From Corella eumyota (taxonomy: Eukaryota > Chordata > Ascidiacea > Phlebobranchia > Corellidae): a stretch of DNA of 64,000 bases. Under the pieces are notes generated by a model. It did not search any database and was not told the origin of the DNA. It saw only the letters and a list, made by a program, of their open reading frames with translations. The stretch's first letter is position 1. Every line of letters begins with the position of its first letter. The position numbers were made by a program, and so were the translations under genes. The stretch spans positions 1,984,001 to 2,048,000 of the forward strand of contig OY720099.1 of NCBI GenBank assembly GCA_963082875.1, written 5' to 3'. Shown here piece after piece: positions 1 to 14,100 of this stretch.

Positions 1-1317
1 ATACTAAATCAATTATCAATTAAAAGTTTGTATAGTTTTTTTAATGAACCTATGTTTAATATTTAGGTTTAAACTGATTAAGTGGGACAGATAGGTTTAC
101 ATTAAAATTTTTTTTTTTTTTTGTAAGCATGTGTATATCGTTTGCATAGTGAAAACTAAGCCTTTTAAAACTAAATTTATTGCAAAAAACAGCAACACTA
201 CTAAGTTTTCGTAGTCTTTATAATTTACTAATAAGATATGAAAAAAAACTGGTATTTTCAAGGTGTTTTGTGAAAAGCAATGCATAAAAAACAACCTAAA
301 ACACCACTTAGGTCTTATTAGAGTAATAACTTGGGTTTGGTGACCATATCATAACATACTTAAAATCTTTATGTTTATGTAAAAAATATATAAGTGTATA
401 TCGTATTTATTTTTTACTTTTATCAATGTGCGAAAAATCACAATAAAAAAAACACCATGCTAAGTTGTGTAGCTAAGCTTCTTACATAGCTTTTTTCCTT
501 AAATTAACCCTCATTGGTTAAATTAATACCAAAGTTTTAGAATTACTATACGCCTATTTAATATCAACAACGATATATAATCACCAAAATTGTATTAAAC
601 ATAATCACTGAACTTTTAAAAGCAAAACAACTACGGGAATTAAGCAATGAAAGAATTGGAAAAATTAAAGAATCAGAACACAATTTACAAAAAAACAAAT
701 GCAGCAAAAAAAAACGCGAAAAATAAAAATGGAATAAACGAAAAACAATATTAGTAACAAAAGAAATAGGAATGTACATAAAACACGATCGACTTTAATA
801 ATTTTAAAAGTATTTTTTTTAGGTACTTGAACTCCATCTCTTGCTTACTTACATACGATTTATATTTAAGCTTTTATAATCTAGACTTCATAAAAAAAAA
901 AAAACTGTGTAAAAAATAAAACTGTTTTTTTTTCTGCTTTCTATCACTTATACCCAAACTATCGACTCCACCTTTTTCGCATTTTCTTTAGCTGTACTCT
1001 GATCTAAATATAGTTGGGCTGTCAATGCATTAAGCTCCATCTAAAAAGCAGTTGGCAGTTAAAAGTGAAAAATTACAAATATGATTAAAACCAATATGAT
1101 ATAGTAAGATTTATTTTCTGGCAACAATTAAAATATATGATTAGGTTTAAATATAATTGCTTGAATGTGTAAAAAATGTTCAAAAAAACACAATTTAAAA
1201 CTAGTTGTTAATTATATAAAAAAGTGCATTTTAGTACACTCTATTTAAAATACATTCATAAGAGTTGTTAAAAAAAATCAACTAAAATTAGAACGTCAAA
1301 AAATAAAATCGTTTTTT
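1..1317. other. AT-rich flank downstream of rhotekin
   Basis: No credible gene seen. It holds homopolymer runs and short open frames of low-complexity AT-rich sequence. The part next to position 1318 probably includes the rhotekin 3' UTR, since that gene runs leftward and stops there. Confidence 0.5.
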
Positions 1318-4300
1318 TTAAACTCGGCTCACCACATCTTGCTGTATAACTTTGTAATCATTTTCAATATCTGCCTTTAGTTGTTCTTCGTTCATTCTCT
1401 GCTTGCAAACCTCTATAATAGCCTTATGTGCTGTGGTGTAGGTAGCAACCCCCTTTTTCCTGGAAGATCTGTTATCGCTTTTCTTTGTTTTATCGACAGT
1501 GGCATAAACGGGTTCAACTATGGTAGAGTCTTGGGACTTTGCTTTTTTTAGAGTCTTAGGTGGTAATGCTGGTGGTTTAGACTGTCTGTATACTTTAGTG
1601 TTGGCATCATAGGCTAAAGGTCGAACTGTGAGCTTCGAATTGCCATTTGTTTTGTTGGATTCAACTGCAGTGAGATACGACCTTCTTGGCGATGGGACTG
1701 GTTTGCTGTTTAACCATTCGCTAGATGGCAGTGGAGAGTTGCGTTGTGAAGAGCGTGACGGTGAGACAGAAGGCAGACTTGCGTTTTTTCGGCAGTATTC
1801 ATCCGCCTCAGCGTAAATGACGTCATCGCGCATCGGCGACAACATCACTTGTGACTCAGCTAATTTTCCAGGATTTCGCGCTGACTTGAAACCATCTACA
1901 TCTAAAGACTGGCTTCTCTCAAAACGCTGAGGCCTGGTCGGGGTGACGTAATCACCCCCGGAAAGGGGAATGACGTCAACAGGCATGACGCAATTTTTCT
2001 TCTTCGCCCAGAATCGATCTTTAACTGTCGGAGTGTTGGAGTCAACTGACATGATGGTAGCTTCTGATTCAGATTTGTATCCTGATGAGATACTGGATTG
2101 ACAATATATGGAGTCGGAACTTGCCGCTATTTCTTTACCATCTGCTATTCCACGAGTACTAGATTTCTTTGTATGGCTTCTAAAAATATGTATTCCAATA
2201 TTTTGTAAAGTTTTTATTGCAATTTAGATCACATATGTTTTTTTAAGGTAATTTCTATTATTTATATTACCTTGTTGATGTAGAATTGTCGTCAACCGAA
2301 GATTGGGAAGAAACACTTTTCTTTCTAAAATAAAAATAGATTATTTTATCATTTGTGCACAAAATCATTAAATATAAAGATGTGGTTTAATAAAAATGCA
2401 ACTTACATCAATTTTGGTGGGAGTTTAGGTTTAGGAGGTGGTGTATCTTGAACCTGTAAAATTTAAAATAATAATTATTAAATAATTGAGTATATTAAAA
2501 TTTGTATTTAACGCAAAGCTCTAAGCTACAACATACCAACAGTAAGAATCAAACACTGAACCCCAGGCCCAAAAAACACAAAAATTTAGGATTTTTGGAT
2601 AAAAACAGATGTTAAAAAAACATTAACAATAATCATTTGTCAAAGAACAATAGAAAATATTGTTTACCTTTGGAGGCATCGGCGCTCTCCTTTTTTTCTT
2701 TGTTGTTCCGGGATTTGGGGAAACTATCTTCTCCTTCCTTAGCACCACGTCCTCCGACTCCGATAAAAACGCGTCATCCGATCCCTCGGAGGAAGAAGGA
2801 ATCATCTGTCTTCTTGCAAGCGGGGATTGCTTGGATGTTGATGCACGGAGGTTGTAACCATGGTGACCATTGTCGATTCCCATTGTTGTAGCATTGTTGG
2901 TTTCCATTGATGATGTACTCTGAATGTTAGTTATTCTTGTAACCTAAAATTTCAAAAATTAAATTTATTTTTAACATTTGTAACTCTGGTCTCTCGGTTT
3001 GATTCCCACTGCCGGTAAATAATTTTTTTTATTAATTTTTTTATTTTAAAAAAAATTTTTAATTTTTTAATTTTTATATTAAAATTTTTAATTTTTATTT
3101 TTTTACCTTGGTTGGTTTTGTATTCATTCCTGTAAAGAAATTTGCCCACGGTGCCGTGGTTTGATTTTCTAGTAACATCGACTGAACTGACGTCATCAAT
3201 TCTTCTGGTCTGACGTCATCTGACTTCAGAAGGTCAGTGCATTTGATCGCCTCCGACATGGCCTTAATAGGTGACTCCATACCTTAATTAATTAAACGTA
3301 AATAATTAATTTCAAAACTTTATAACTAGTAGATAGCCCGCTCTACCGGCGGGTTTTTATTTGTCATAATATGGTCACAACTCTTAACTAATATTTGCCA
3401 GTGATAATTTACCCACACATCACAAACAGCAGTTTTATTTTTTTTGCAAGGCTATGAGTTGGTCAAACATATATTTCAATATCGTTCACTATGCTTTATT
3501 ATATAAAGGTTTGCAATTCTTTTAATTCCTACACCCACTTACTTAATTGATCGTAGATTAAAGTTTTCCTGATGCCTCGATCGAATATAAGGTTAGATGG
3601 AAGTTTACGAGGAGACGGTGAAGCAATGTACATTGGTTTACGGCAATCGTCGATAAACTCGTTTAAACTGCAAGTTCCCCATGCACTATGGTCTATCTTA
3701 TGCTGTCGTAGGCCCCTGTAGAATATAACAGTTCAACCCGTACTTAAAGACCATATACATAACTTAACAACGTATAAATATTAAAGACCTAAATTCTAGT
3801 AATACGTAAAGAAACAATATAAAAAGATAATATTCTTTCCCATGCTTAAAAAACAAATTTAGAACTTAAAAATGTATAAATAGTAAAGATTTAATTTTAG
3901 TTAAATGTAAATAGGAACTTTTTTTCACCTTATCCATCGAAGTACGTCATCCTTCTCGTTAGCAGCAAAGATAAAACGTTCAGTTAAATCACGAACTTGG
4001 AAACTGTTTGCTCGTTTTTGCCGCGATTTCTCCAATTCGTTGATTTTAATATCCTAGAAAGCAAATATTAAAGAATAATAAAGTAAAAAATAAGCTTGTT
4101 TTTAATTTTAAAGTTTGTTTAAAAGCAATAGCAGGCAAAAATGAGATTTTTAAGCAAAATAAAAATCTGTAAAATTCTTTTTTAAAACAAAAAATTTAAT
4201 TTTTTTTTTACTTTTGGTAAAATATCGATTGTAAATTTTGGTTCTTTGGTTGCCGCATCTTCTGGGTTGGTCCAACATTTAAACAAACCAGCTTGGACCT

Positions 4301-7300
4301 CGCACCATACATACAACCAACTTGGGATGGCACCAACCATTTGCTGTAAACAAAAACACCATTTTAAGCAATATTAGTGAATGAATTTGCAAAAAAAAAA
4401 AATTTTTTAATACAAAAAATTATAAAATACCATTTTTGGTACCATTTAAAAACCATTTTACACGAACCATTACTTACCAAAGTATGTAGGAACCCTGTAA
4501 CACTTTTATCAGTAACGCATTTTGGTTGGGCCACCAACCGACATGATATACTTTCATATAAGGGCAAACTAAGATGTGTTTCAGAAGTTGGTAAACGTTC
4601 AATATCATGGGATCGAACTGAATCACTTATTTCGTTTAATGTTAAGGTAAGTGATCCGATTTTAACATACTGTGGTCCTCTAAAAATACAAAAAAAAATA
4701 TTAAAAAAAAATTTTAAAGTAAAATTTTAAACCTAAAAAGTTGGCGTTGGTAAGATTTGAACCTAAGACTTTAGGTACGATACCGAGATAAAATAAATAG
4801 ACAATGCATATACCTATTCAAGATTTTTAAATAAAAAAAACCTACATTGAGGATGTGTTTTCTTTTATTTTTTCTCTTGTCCGCTTTCCCTCGCTCCTCC
4901 CAATACTTCTGTTCAATCTAGATAATAATTTCTGAGGTGTTGGTGCTGATACTAAAGTACCACTCATAGGGTAAGCATATATCTCCATTTTTAGTTTAAA
5001 ATCATATGGAGCATCCTCACTGCAAAAAAACATAAAAACAATTTTTTTTAAGACAACAACACAAGTATATAGTCACTCAAATTGACTTGGACAGTCAAAA
5101 AATTCCAAAAAAATGATTTTTTTATTGTTTAAATGCTACTTACAATACAACAACATCGCTGAAGGAAATATCAGTGGTAGTTTTATCGATGCAAACTAAT
5201 TCCGTATCTTGAACTTCAGATCCGATCGAGAATAAACAAAAAGCTGCATGCTTACCATGATCTTTATATTAAAACCAGGTTAAAAGAAGATTAATTTTAA
5301 TTACATTTAGTGTTTAAGGGATCCCTTTTTCTTTTATAGCAATATATCAAATGGTATTATTAATAAAAAATATGTTTAGTTTTTTTGAAGATACGTTATC
5401 TTTAAAATAGGTTGCAGCTTTAGAGAATATTTAAAACCTAGTTTTGGTTGTAATAGGTTTATATACTGACCTCTTTATATTTAATCTATTACCAGCTTTA
5501 TTAAAAATTGAGCTAAAAAGTAAGAACTTACCTTTCGATTTGCTGTTAACAAATATTTCTCGCCATATTAACGGAATGCGAATATCTAAAAGTCAAAATT
5601 TAAATTATTTAAAACTTTAATAATAAGTTTTAAATAAATGATTAGGTTTGTATATTACCTGAAATTGCAATTCTTCCTTTACAAATTTTCGACTCCTCAG
5701 AAAACCTAAAAAAATATAAAATTAGTTTTAAAGACTTTTTAAAATAAGTACATAAATATTTAAAATCGGTATTAATAAATCAGTCCTTTAAAATTTAAAT
5801 ATATCTTATTTTTTTACATTGGATCGTCCATTAGTGCATCCATAACTTCTTGTGCTTTCAGTTTTTGTAGCTCAGCCATATAAGCAAACGTTCTTGCATT
5901 AGAGGTCTGCAGAGTTTTGGCGGCTTCTAACAATTGACTTTCATGCGTGCAAGCCTTCATTAACCTGGAGGCTCCATCTCTTATTTTAATTTCTCGTTCT
6001 AGGCGGTCTTGTAGGCCAACATGCTAAAGAAATAATATTTAATATTAAACTCATATAACAAAAAAAACATGTAGAAATATCATAACAAAATATTGAAAAT
6101 TATAATAGATAATTTTGTGTGTGTTTATTTTTTATTAAAATTGGAACATTTTGCTTTTTTATCGTATTACAGTTACATATAGGTCTGGTGCTTTTTCTAA
6201 TTTTACTTTTAAAGTTTAATTGATTTTATTTTTAACTTTGAAACAGGGTTGGCGCGTGTACTTATATAGGCAAAAAGAAAACACGGGCAATCGAAATAGA
6301 TTGATTGGCAATTTTTTCACTTTATTAATCACCTATACTTAACTTATAAGATCATATATGTCAAATAAAAACTACCAACTTTTCGATAAGTTATTTCACA
6401 AGTTGCACTTGTATTTTAAGTAAAAATATAACTCATAAAAACCAATATATTTAGATTGAAACCTTTCTTAAACTTGAGCCGATTTGTCGAATATAAAACA
6501 GATTTAAATCACTCAGAACCTCGACAACATCAAAACCTGAGTTTGGGACTCGAAATATTGAAGAAAATCTTTTTTCGACCGTCATAATTATTCAAATTTT
6601 CAGACCAACTTTATTTTAAGAATTTCATAAAACTAAATTTTAAATAAATTTTCTAAAATAAAAGTAATTGAATTTGATTTTTGTTTTAACCCATCACAGA
6701 CCTAAACTGACTATTTTTTTCAATATACATACACAGTTATAAAGCATTTACTATTTGCATATATACTAGACCCTTGCTTTTTTTCATTTTTATAAACAAA
6801 ATTATATTTCGATACATGGGAAACTACGCTGACATAAAATTACGCTACGACCTATTACACTATGTATATACGACAGTAGGTAAACAAAATAATCATGTTA
6901 AAAAGGTCACGTGATCACAATTAGGGAAACCAGCATGTCACCATAACTAAAATCAACAAATTCTATCTTAAATAAATAATATTTTAAAATTTTTTTTTAA
7001 AAACACCTAAAATTTTTTTTTAATAAAATGACCTAATATTTAATATACAGTAGGAGTAGGTTAATTTAAACTGTTCCTAATCGCTAAAAAACTTTTTTTT
7101 GTACTTAATAACTGCCTTGTAAGCTATATGCAACTAATTTGTTTGAAAATTATATTTTAAATATATCAGTTTGTTTATTTACTAATTACTAAAGCTTAAC
7201 CGCTCTGCCTACCTGTACTTTTAAATCGATTATCGATTGTTTTGCAAAATAATTAACTAAAATAATTAATATTTAAATGAATTTTTAACCAGTTTTAAAA

Positions 7301-9414
7301 AGTAACCTTCGCAATTTTGAAATTCTGAAATAATTTTACCAAAAGTTTGCCGGTATAATATTATTTTCCTCCCTAACTACCAAGAATTACTGTACGCCGA
7401 ACAACTTCTATTTTAACATAAAAAAAAAATTTAAATAATATAAATGCATAAATATTTAACCTGTTGCTTTTATGCAAAATTATGCTGATGCTGATAATAT
7501 ATAAACTTTTACGTCTTTGAGTTATACAAACCCTTTCTTAATATGATAATACCACTCTTAATTTAACATTATAAATATTGCCAAAAATTAATAGTTGCCT
7601 TTTAAAACTATATAGTTTTCAAGTGATAAATATAATTATCTTTTGCTTTTGCTATTAAAGATTAATTGATTTATTAAATTCAGTCAATCTGTTGCTATAT
7701 TTAATTTAATTATACCAAAAAATCGACGATTAAGTTAACCTAGATGTCTATTTATATTAATAATTCTCAAAAGGCCTAAGTAACTTGACTTTTTGTATGG
7801 TAGAAGTATTAATAATATTTTTGGGACTTCATTCTGACTATAATACTACAAAAAAATACATAATACCCTATACCTAAAAACCTTTCTATACTACTTAGTG
7901 TTTTGCTAACTTTTCAATACATTTCTGACAAGAACTTTTTTAGATTTTTCCTTTTATTATAAGCGTGCACACAGACGAGTCTATAAGTCTGTTGTTGGAT
8001 TGATTCGTGTCAGAATACCTTTCAACTATTTCCTTAATTGTTTGAGAAAATATCCACGTTCCAAAACTCATGTGACATGCTCGTAAGAAGAATTGAGGTC
8101 AAAAAAAAATTTCAAAAAATGTTTTAAGAAAATTTTTTTTAGTTTTTTTTGCATTAGTTTTGCAAAAGAATAAAGAACCCACCACCTACAGGTTTATATA
8201 CTTAAAATCACTATAACGGTATAACTATAAATACTAAAAATTGTCAATTTTTTAACTGAAAATCATCAACTTAAAACACTGATTTTAATTTAAAAAAAAA
8301 AAAAATTTTTTACGTGTAAAATTGATGTTTACATTTTGGATTTATGCCACTTATATCAAATTGATGTTACAATAAATCCAGCAACACAAAACAATTTTCT
8401 CTAAACTAGAGCAGTTAAATAATACAGAATTACACCTTGATAGACAAAAGACTTCCTTTTTTAGACAAAAAAGTTGAGATAAATCATGACAAATGAATAG
8501 GAAACAATACAACCATAACATGGGTCGTGATCTTTTCTCAGGCCAATCTAGAGCGAGTTTTAAGTCAATTGTAACTGCAAGAAAAAGTGAAATCGTGCCA
8601 TTTGACATTTTATAATGTGCATGGTTGCATATTAAGGCGTCAAACTTATGTTAATTGAACAATAAGTTGGTCTTATATGCATATTACAAATGTCTGATCG
8701 ATAAAGTACTTTGAATTAAAAGTAAGTACTCGACAATGCAATTTACAAAACTTGATCAATTATCAAAAGATTGTTCAAATGATTTAAAGAAATTTTTACC
8801 AATCAGCATTAAATCAACCAGGCAGACAAATTTTAAGCTAAGCAAGGTCAGCAGTGGCGTAGCCACAGGGGGTCTAAAGGGTGCCATGGCACCCACGGTC
8901 ATAATTTTGCCATTTTTGGCAAATCGCTGAGAACCGAAAAGTTTTTTTATTTTTTTGTTGGAGTGAGGGGGGGGGGGGGGGGGTAAACGTTTAGATTTGT
9001 CATTACATGTATTGCAAAATTTAAATTTTTCGTTAACAAAAAAACTACATTTTGTATAACGGAATGCGAGTATTAAAATAACTGATATATAAATTTCAAG
9101 GGGAGCATGTCCCGTACCCCCTAGCCGTGCTATGATCTTCTTTTGACCCCCCCCCCCACCACAATTTACATCCTGCCTATGCCACTGAAGGTCAGTAAGA
9201 GTTATTATATAAATTAATTTAAAAATCCGAGCTTTTTATTAATTTAATTTTTTTTTGGAAAAAAATCAATTTAATTTTTTTAAACAAAAAATTATTGTTT
9301 AGAACTTACCACTTGGTCGTGTACTCTTCGTTTTCGTCCTTTAATCCTCAAGCTTTGATTTAATCCTTTATTCCTTAGCAACGGATCATTTTTTGGGCGT
9401 TTTCTTGCAGACAT
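1318..9414 (-). CDS. RTKN: Rhotekin (HR1 - anillin homology - PH; Rho effector)
   Basis: Fifteen coding exons on the minus strand, 5' to 3': 9414-9310, 6023-5818, 5705-5659, 5585-5532, 5261-5144, 5019-4846, 4679-4478, 4343-4212, 4053-3929, 3715-3543, 3282-3107, 2943-2668, 2453-2407, 2324-2271, 2179-1318; all junctions keep frame (about 916 aa). Residues 36-104 form an HR1-like Rho-binding coil (EREIKIRDGASRLM). Residues 105-300 match the anillin homology region (DIRIPLIW, TTTDISF, LPLYESISCRLVAQP). A PH domain follows at about 305-405, then APWANFF as in vertebrate rhotekin. The long tail has SH3-type proline runs (KPPALPPK, RAPMPPK) and ends in VSRV, a class I PDZ ligand; vertebrate rhotekin also ends in a PDZ ligand. 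Known role of the family: binds GTP-Rho and acts at septin and cytoskeletal structures. The start is the first Met of a basic N-terminus; a 5' UTR exon probably ends at about 9742, where a GTAAGT donor lies. Confidence 0.92.
6024..9309 (-). other. Large first coding intron of rhotekin
   Basis: About 3.3 kb between exons 9414-9310 and 6023-5818, much longer than the gene's other introns (mostly 70-350 bases). It contains the hAT-like MITE at 8852-9187. The rest is AT-rich unique-looking sequence with no coding signal I trust. Its size makes it the natural place for intronic enhancers, but that is inference. Confidence 0.6.
8852..9187. mobile_element. hAT-type non-autonomous MITE with 8-bp target duplication
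   Basis: The element starts cagtggcgtagcca and ends tgcctatgccactg, so its termini are near-perfect inverted repeats of the CAGTGGCRTAG type common in hAT transposons. It is flanked on both sides by the 8-base direct repeat aaggtcag (8844-8851 and 9188-9195), the target-site size expected for hAT. It is 336 bases long with no transposase reading frame, and carries a long poly-G run near 8968-8984 and a poly-C run near 9149. It sits in rhotekin intron 1. The intact duplication suggests a fairly recent insertion. Confidence 0.88.
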
Positions 9415-9741
9415 ATTGGTTGAAGGGAAAATCGAGTAACTATATTTTCCCTAAAATAAAAAAAATAAATTTCAAAAACAATTTAAAATAATTTTTGAGC
9501 TTTTTTGTTTATAAATATAAAAAAACGGCAAAAACTGTTTAATGGCTAAACGGTAACAAATACTTTTGGCTTATTGAAAAAATAAACAATTTACAGATTT
9601 ATAAAATAGTAAGTCTGTAAGTCGGTCAGTCTGTCAGTTTATCCCAATCTTTCATATCTTTCAAAAGTTTATCGTCACTTGTATATTATATTATTAACCA
9701 AAGGTAAAAACTAAACAATAAATATTTAAATGTTAACTTAC

Positions 9742-11133
9742 TTTTACGATAATAACGTGTCTTTCTTAAATAAATCCAAATTTTTATTCCGAAAATAATT
9801 AGTAAACAATTCAGTTTTTGAATTTCCCTCTATCATCTTACTGGGTAGACACTTTATTCGTTTCAAAATTTAGTATTAACTTTTTTAAAATTTATAAATT
9901 AAAAATAAATTATAAAAACTTGTAACAAAAAATATAAAAACAAAACTTAACAAAACTAAAGTTTCTAAAGCATCTTTAAGTATATAAACTGTGTTACAAA
10001 ATTGTAAAAAAATGAAATATCGAGGATAAACGATAATCGAGAAGTACAAAGTTTACTTCTGATTTGGGTTGAACCAATGCCACAATATTTGCCCTTGAGC
10101 CCGGCGTTAAAAAACAAACACAAACCCAAAGACACGACCTTTGCTTATTGTTGTGGACGAGTCTTTTAATTCTACTAAACGCAATAAATTACACATTAAT
10201 ACCGCACTAAGACAACATCAGCTATTAAGAAACTCATTTACAAAAAATTAACCTTATTATTATTATTCATGGTCACGCTGCACAAACAAAATACTTTTTC
10301 ATGGGTGTCATTTGTAAAAGTCATGTTCGTTTATTGACTTGTGGTATATCATGGCACACAATTACGCTTGAAATAATGTGAAGTGTTTAATTAGTAATCT
10401 ACCAACCCATGTCCAGAAAGCTACTGGTTTATTTGTTTATTATTTTTCATTATAATTAGTCACATTTGCGTAATACTAATCAAATACAAGTAGTGACGTA
10501 GACTCTTAATTAGTTGATCAATAATCGAAAGTCTTTAAAACAAAGGTCAGTTAGTAGCTTGAAGTTATTAAGACCTCCTGTGAGAGTGTTCAAAGAAGTA
10601 AAGGTCAAAAAATTGTCGTTAAACGATGAAAAAATTTGCAGAAATATTTTGTATGTCGTTGTGTAGTTTGAAATGCTAGCAAGAAGATAGCCAAAAAGTT
10701 TTAATTAAATGAATAGACAGAAAGATTATGAAATATGTTTTCTAACAAAGTCTATGAATCATTTTGTTTGTCAAGTCAAACTAATTTAGAGCTAGCATAT
10801 GTAATTTCAGCCTTAAGTATACAAGTCTTAAATTTAATAAAGATCTTTTGAACAGGTAAATTTCGGCATTGTATAAAAATGAAGCGCAAACATAGTTACA
10901 AAAAAGTTTAAAATTATTTGTCCGATTTGAACAAATAATTTCGTTACTTTAAAACTTATTCACTTAAATATAAGTGTGGTAAAAGAATAGCATCTACTTT
11001 GGGCATTTAACAAGTGTATTCGAGTATAGTTAATAGATAAATACGTAATCTTTATTTTTATAAAAGGAAGAATTTAAATCTAGAATTTAAAACAATAACT
11101 TTGCAATGAAATAAGCTAGCATAGTTCTTTAAG
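9742..11133. other. Intergenic region between rhotekin and the carboxypeptidase cluster
   Basis: Divergent spacer of about 1.4 kb. The rhotekin 5' UTR exon and promoter probably occupy its left end (donor GTAAGT read leftward from about 9741). Near 9598-9640 is a short run of degenerate agtctgt repeats just inside rhotekin. No open frame of interest. Confidence 0.4.
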
Positions 11134-14100
11134 ATGTGGATACAACTATGGGGATATATCGTCTTCTGCTTGTTCAGTTTATATGTAAAATCAAGTGGTG
11201 AAGCTACCAAAGGGTATGAAAATATAAAATTATTTTAAATGAAATATATAACAAAATTTAAGGCAATATATAAAGTATATAACATCATGAATTTTTACAG
11301 AGATCAAGTCATACGAATTATGCCAAATTCACAATTGGAATTAAATAAAGTATTAAGTATGATTACCTCTCATTTGGATGGTGTAAGTTATAATTATATT
11401 CTCTAAATTTAAAAACGCAAAGTAAGCTTAGTTCTATTTTTAAAGCAACGCAAAACCACCTAGTAATAGCCTATAAATTATCTTTAACCCTGTATTGATA
11501 TAGGCTTGTTTGTCGCGTCTGATTATTAATATCCTTCTTTAAAATTTATGTAACTTAATATTCTGGGTAAAAGTAAACAAATACGATAATGCTGAAGAAT
11601 TGCCTTCTTTGATTAAAAAAACAAGACACGCTCAAATAAGACAGCATTAAGTTTTTATGATTATGTAATGATATATTATAAAACTATGTGTATATGTTTA
11701 TTAAATGTGGAATTTTATAACACATAAACTTGGTTGTTTTTATTCAAACTAAGTAAAAGAATGTTGTATTTATTTGCCAATCTTTTAAACAAACATTAAA
11801 ACAACGTCATGGTATCACTAATTAGTAATTAAAATATTTGTTAAACAGGTTCAAGTGTGGACCTATCCAACTAAATTTCAGCAATACCTCGATATACAAA
11901 TACCAGAAGGAGAATTAACAAACTTTAAACAAACCCTAGTTCAGATGGGTTTAAAATACAAAATACTTATCCCCAATTTAAAGGATTTAATAAAATCACA
12001 AAAAAATCAAAGAAAGAAAAGAATTGCATTTGATTTTAATACTTTAGAAGAGTTTAACTATGAAATATATCACGAGGCAAATGAGGTAATACTTATAACA
12101 TTTTACTTTATGTACATATACCACGAGAATATAAAATGTGACATATATAAAATTAGGCACTTTTTTATGTTTATATTACAACAACCTTTTGTTAATAAAA
12201 CTGTGAACTTTTTGTATTCGAAGCATTTTCAAAACCCGGTACTTAAACGCGACTTTTTGACTATAAGACTTGAATCAGCTCAACGCAATAATACTTATTA
12301 AGAAACACATACAATACCATATTTTATAACAAAAACAAAAAAAACATTTATTATTTATATCCCCATTAATTTACTATATACTTTTATAAAAAGTTTAATT
12401 TATTCATTAAATATTTTAGATTGAACAGTGGATGACAGTTGCTCAATCTCAATTCCCCGAAAAAGTTGAAAAATTTCAGATCGGGACAACATACGAAGGA
12501 AGACCAATCAATGCTTTAAAAATATCGAATTCATTAAATAACTCAACAAAACCTGTCATCTACCTGGACGCATTAATACATAGTAGAGAATGGGTCACGG
12601 CAGCAAGCACAATTTTCATGTTTAAAGAGGTAATTTAAAAAAAAATTGCCTAACAAAACGTACAATTTCAGTATGGGCCAATATTCTGTTTTTGATAAGT
12701 TTTTTGTTTAATTTTAGATACTGACAAACCCAGCAAACAGTTGGATGCTTGAAGCAGTTGACTGGTATTTTATTCCAATGCTAAATGTTGATGGTTACAT
12801 CTATTCGTGGGTATATTCTTATTAAGTTTTATTCCTATAGAATTCCGATCCTTTAATTTAAAAACTTAACACAATCAGATATCAACGTAGTAAAGTCTTA
12901 CTTTAAAAACAATTTTTTATTTTAACAATTTTACTTTAAAAATATTTAAAAACGAATACAAAGTATTTAGTAAATTAAATTAGATTAATTTTAATATCTT
13001 ATATTTTCAGGCATCGGATGATAATCGTTTATGGCGAAAAACTAGAAGTCAAGGCGCATCGAAAAATTGCTATGGAGTAGATGCGAACAGAAACTTTAAC
13101 GACCACTGGGCAGGTAATGTAAACAACATCAAGAAAATGACGTCAAATTCTCTTGCGTCAAGTCTTAAAAATTTTATTACACCTTAAAAAGTCATTAAAA
13201 TGTTGAGATCGTTAAAGATCAAACATTTACAATGTGGTAATAAGTGTATGTTAACTAAACTTAAATCTTATGAAGCATTTTAATAATATTTAAGCTTCTG
13301 AATTCTTTAAATACATGCTACCAATTTTTTTAATTTTTTTTATACTTTCAGTCGAATAACCGGCAGCGTGGTGTAGTGGTAAGAACACTACACCACTATG
13401 AGGTCGTGGGTTCAATCTCCACTAAGCACATGCTGTAGCGCCCTTGAGTAAGGTGAAATTAACGATATGAACTCCTGTTAAGCCAGCACTTAATCAGTAG
13501 CATAATTCCCAGAAAATTATAATCTATATAATATCCCAAACTGGTAAAGGCAACTCGAGACTGGGTCGGGGTAACAGTTGTTACTCTATGTTTAGGTTGC
13601 GCATGCGAATTTCCCACATCGAGGATAAAGATATATACAAAAAAAAACAATGTCTGTAAAATTTTAACGTTAATTGTGTTTATTTTGTTAAAAAGGCACG
13701 GGAACTAGCGACGAGCCTTGCTCCTCTTTATTTGGAGGTCAGTTTGCTGAATCTGAGCCCGAAGTTCGACATATTTCTCGTTTTATAACAAGAAATAAAA
13801 ACAAAATTAAAGCCGTGTTAACGGTGCACTCATACGCTCAACTTATAATGTATCCTTATAATTATGAACTAGGGGCTTATCCACCCAACAACGATGAACA
13901 AGTAAGTACCCTTAATATTTTAACCTAGTTTATGTAATTAAAAAAAGAAGCATTTTAATCGGCAGCATATTTATCGGGCAATTGTAAATATCAATATTTC
14001 AAATTGCCAAAGGTAACTCTAGACCTTGTCGGTGTAAGTGAGTTTATGTTTGGGTCGTGAAGTCGTCCTTCCCACATCGAAAATAATTAATTACAAAAAA

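Noticed and set aside
3335-3360. Hairpin cccgctctaccggcggg followed by T run, looking like a bacterial terminator
   Set aside because: It is within a eukaryotic rhotekin intron; rho-independent termination does not apply. Possibly a repeat remnant.
8351-8608. Minus-strand open frame of about 85 codons in rhotekin intron 1
   Set aside because: Low-complexity hydrophobic translation, no splice context, AT-rich composition like the rest of the intron; chance frame.
13361-13440. Possible tRNA gene
   Set aside because: Only the A and B boxes are recognisable; no acceptor or anticodon stem pairing, and other copies with the same non-tRNA body exist. It is the head of a SINE.
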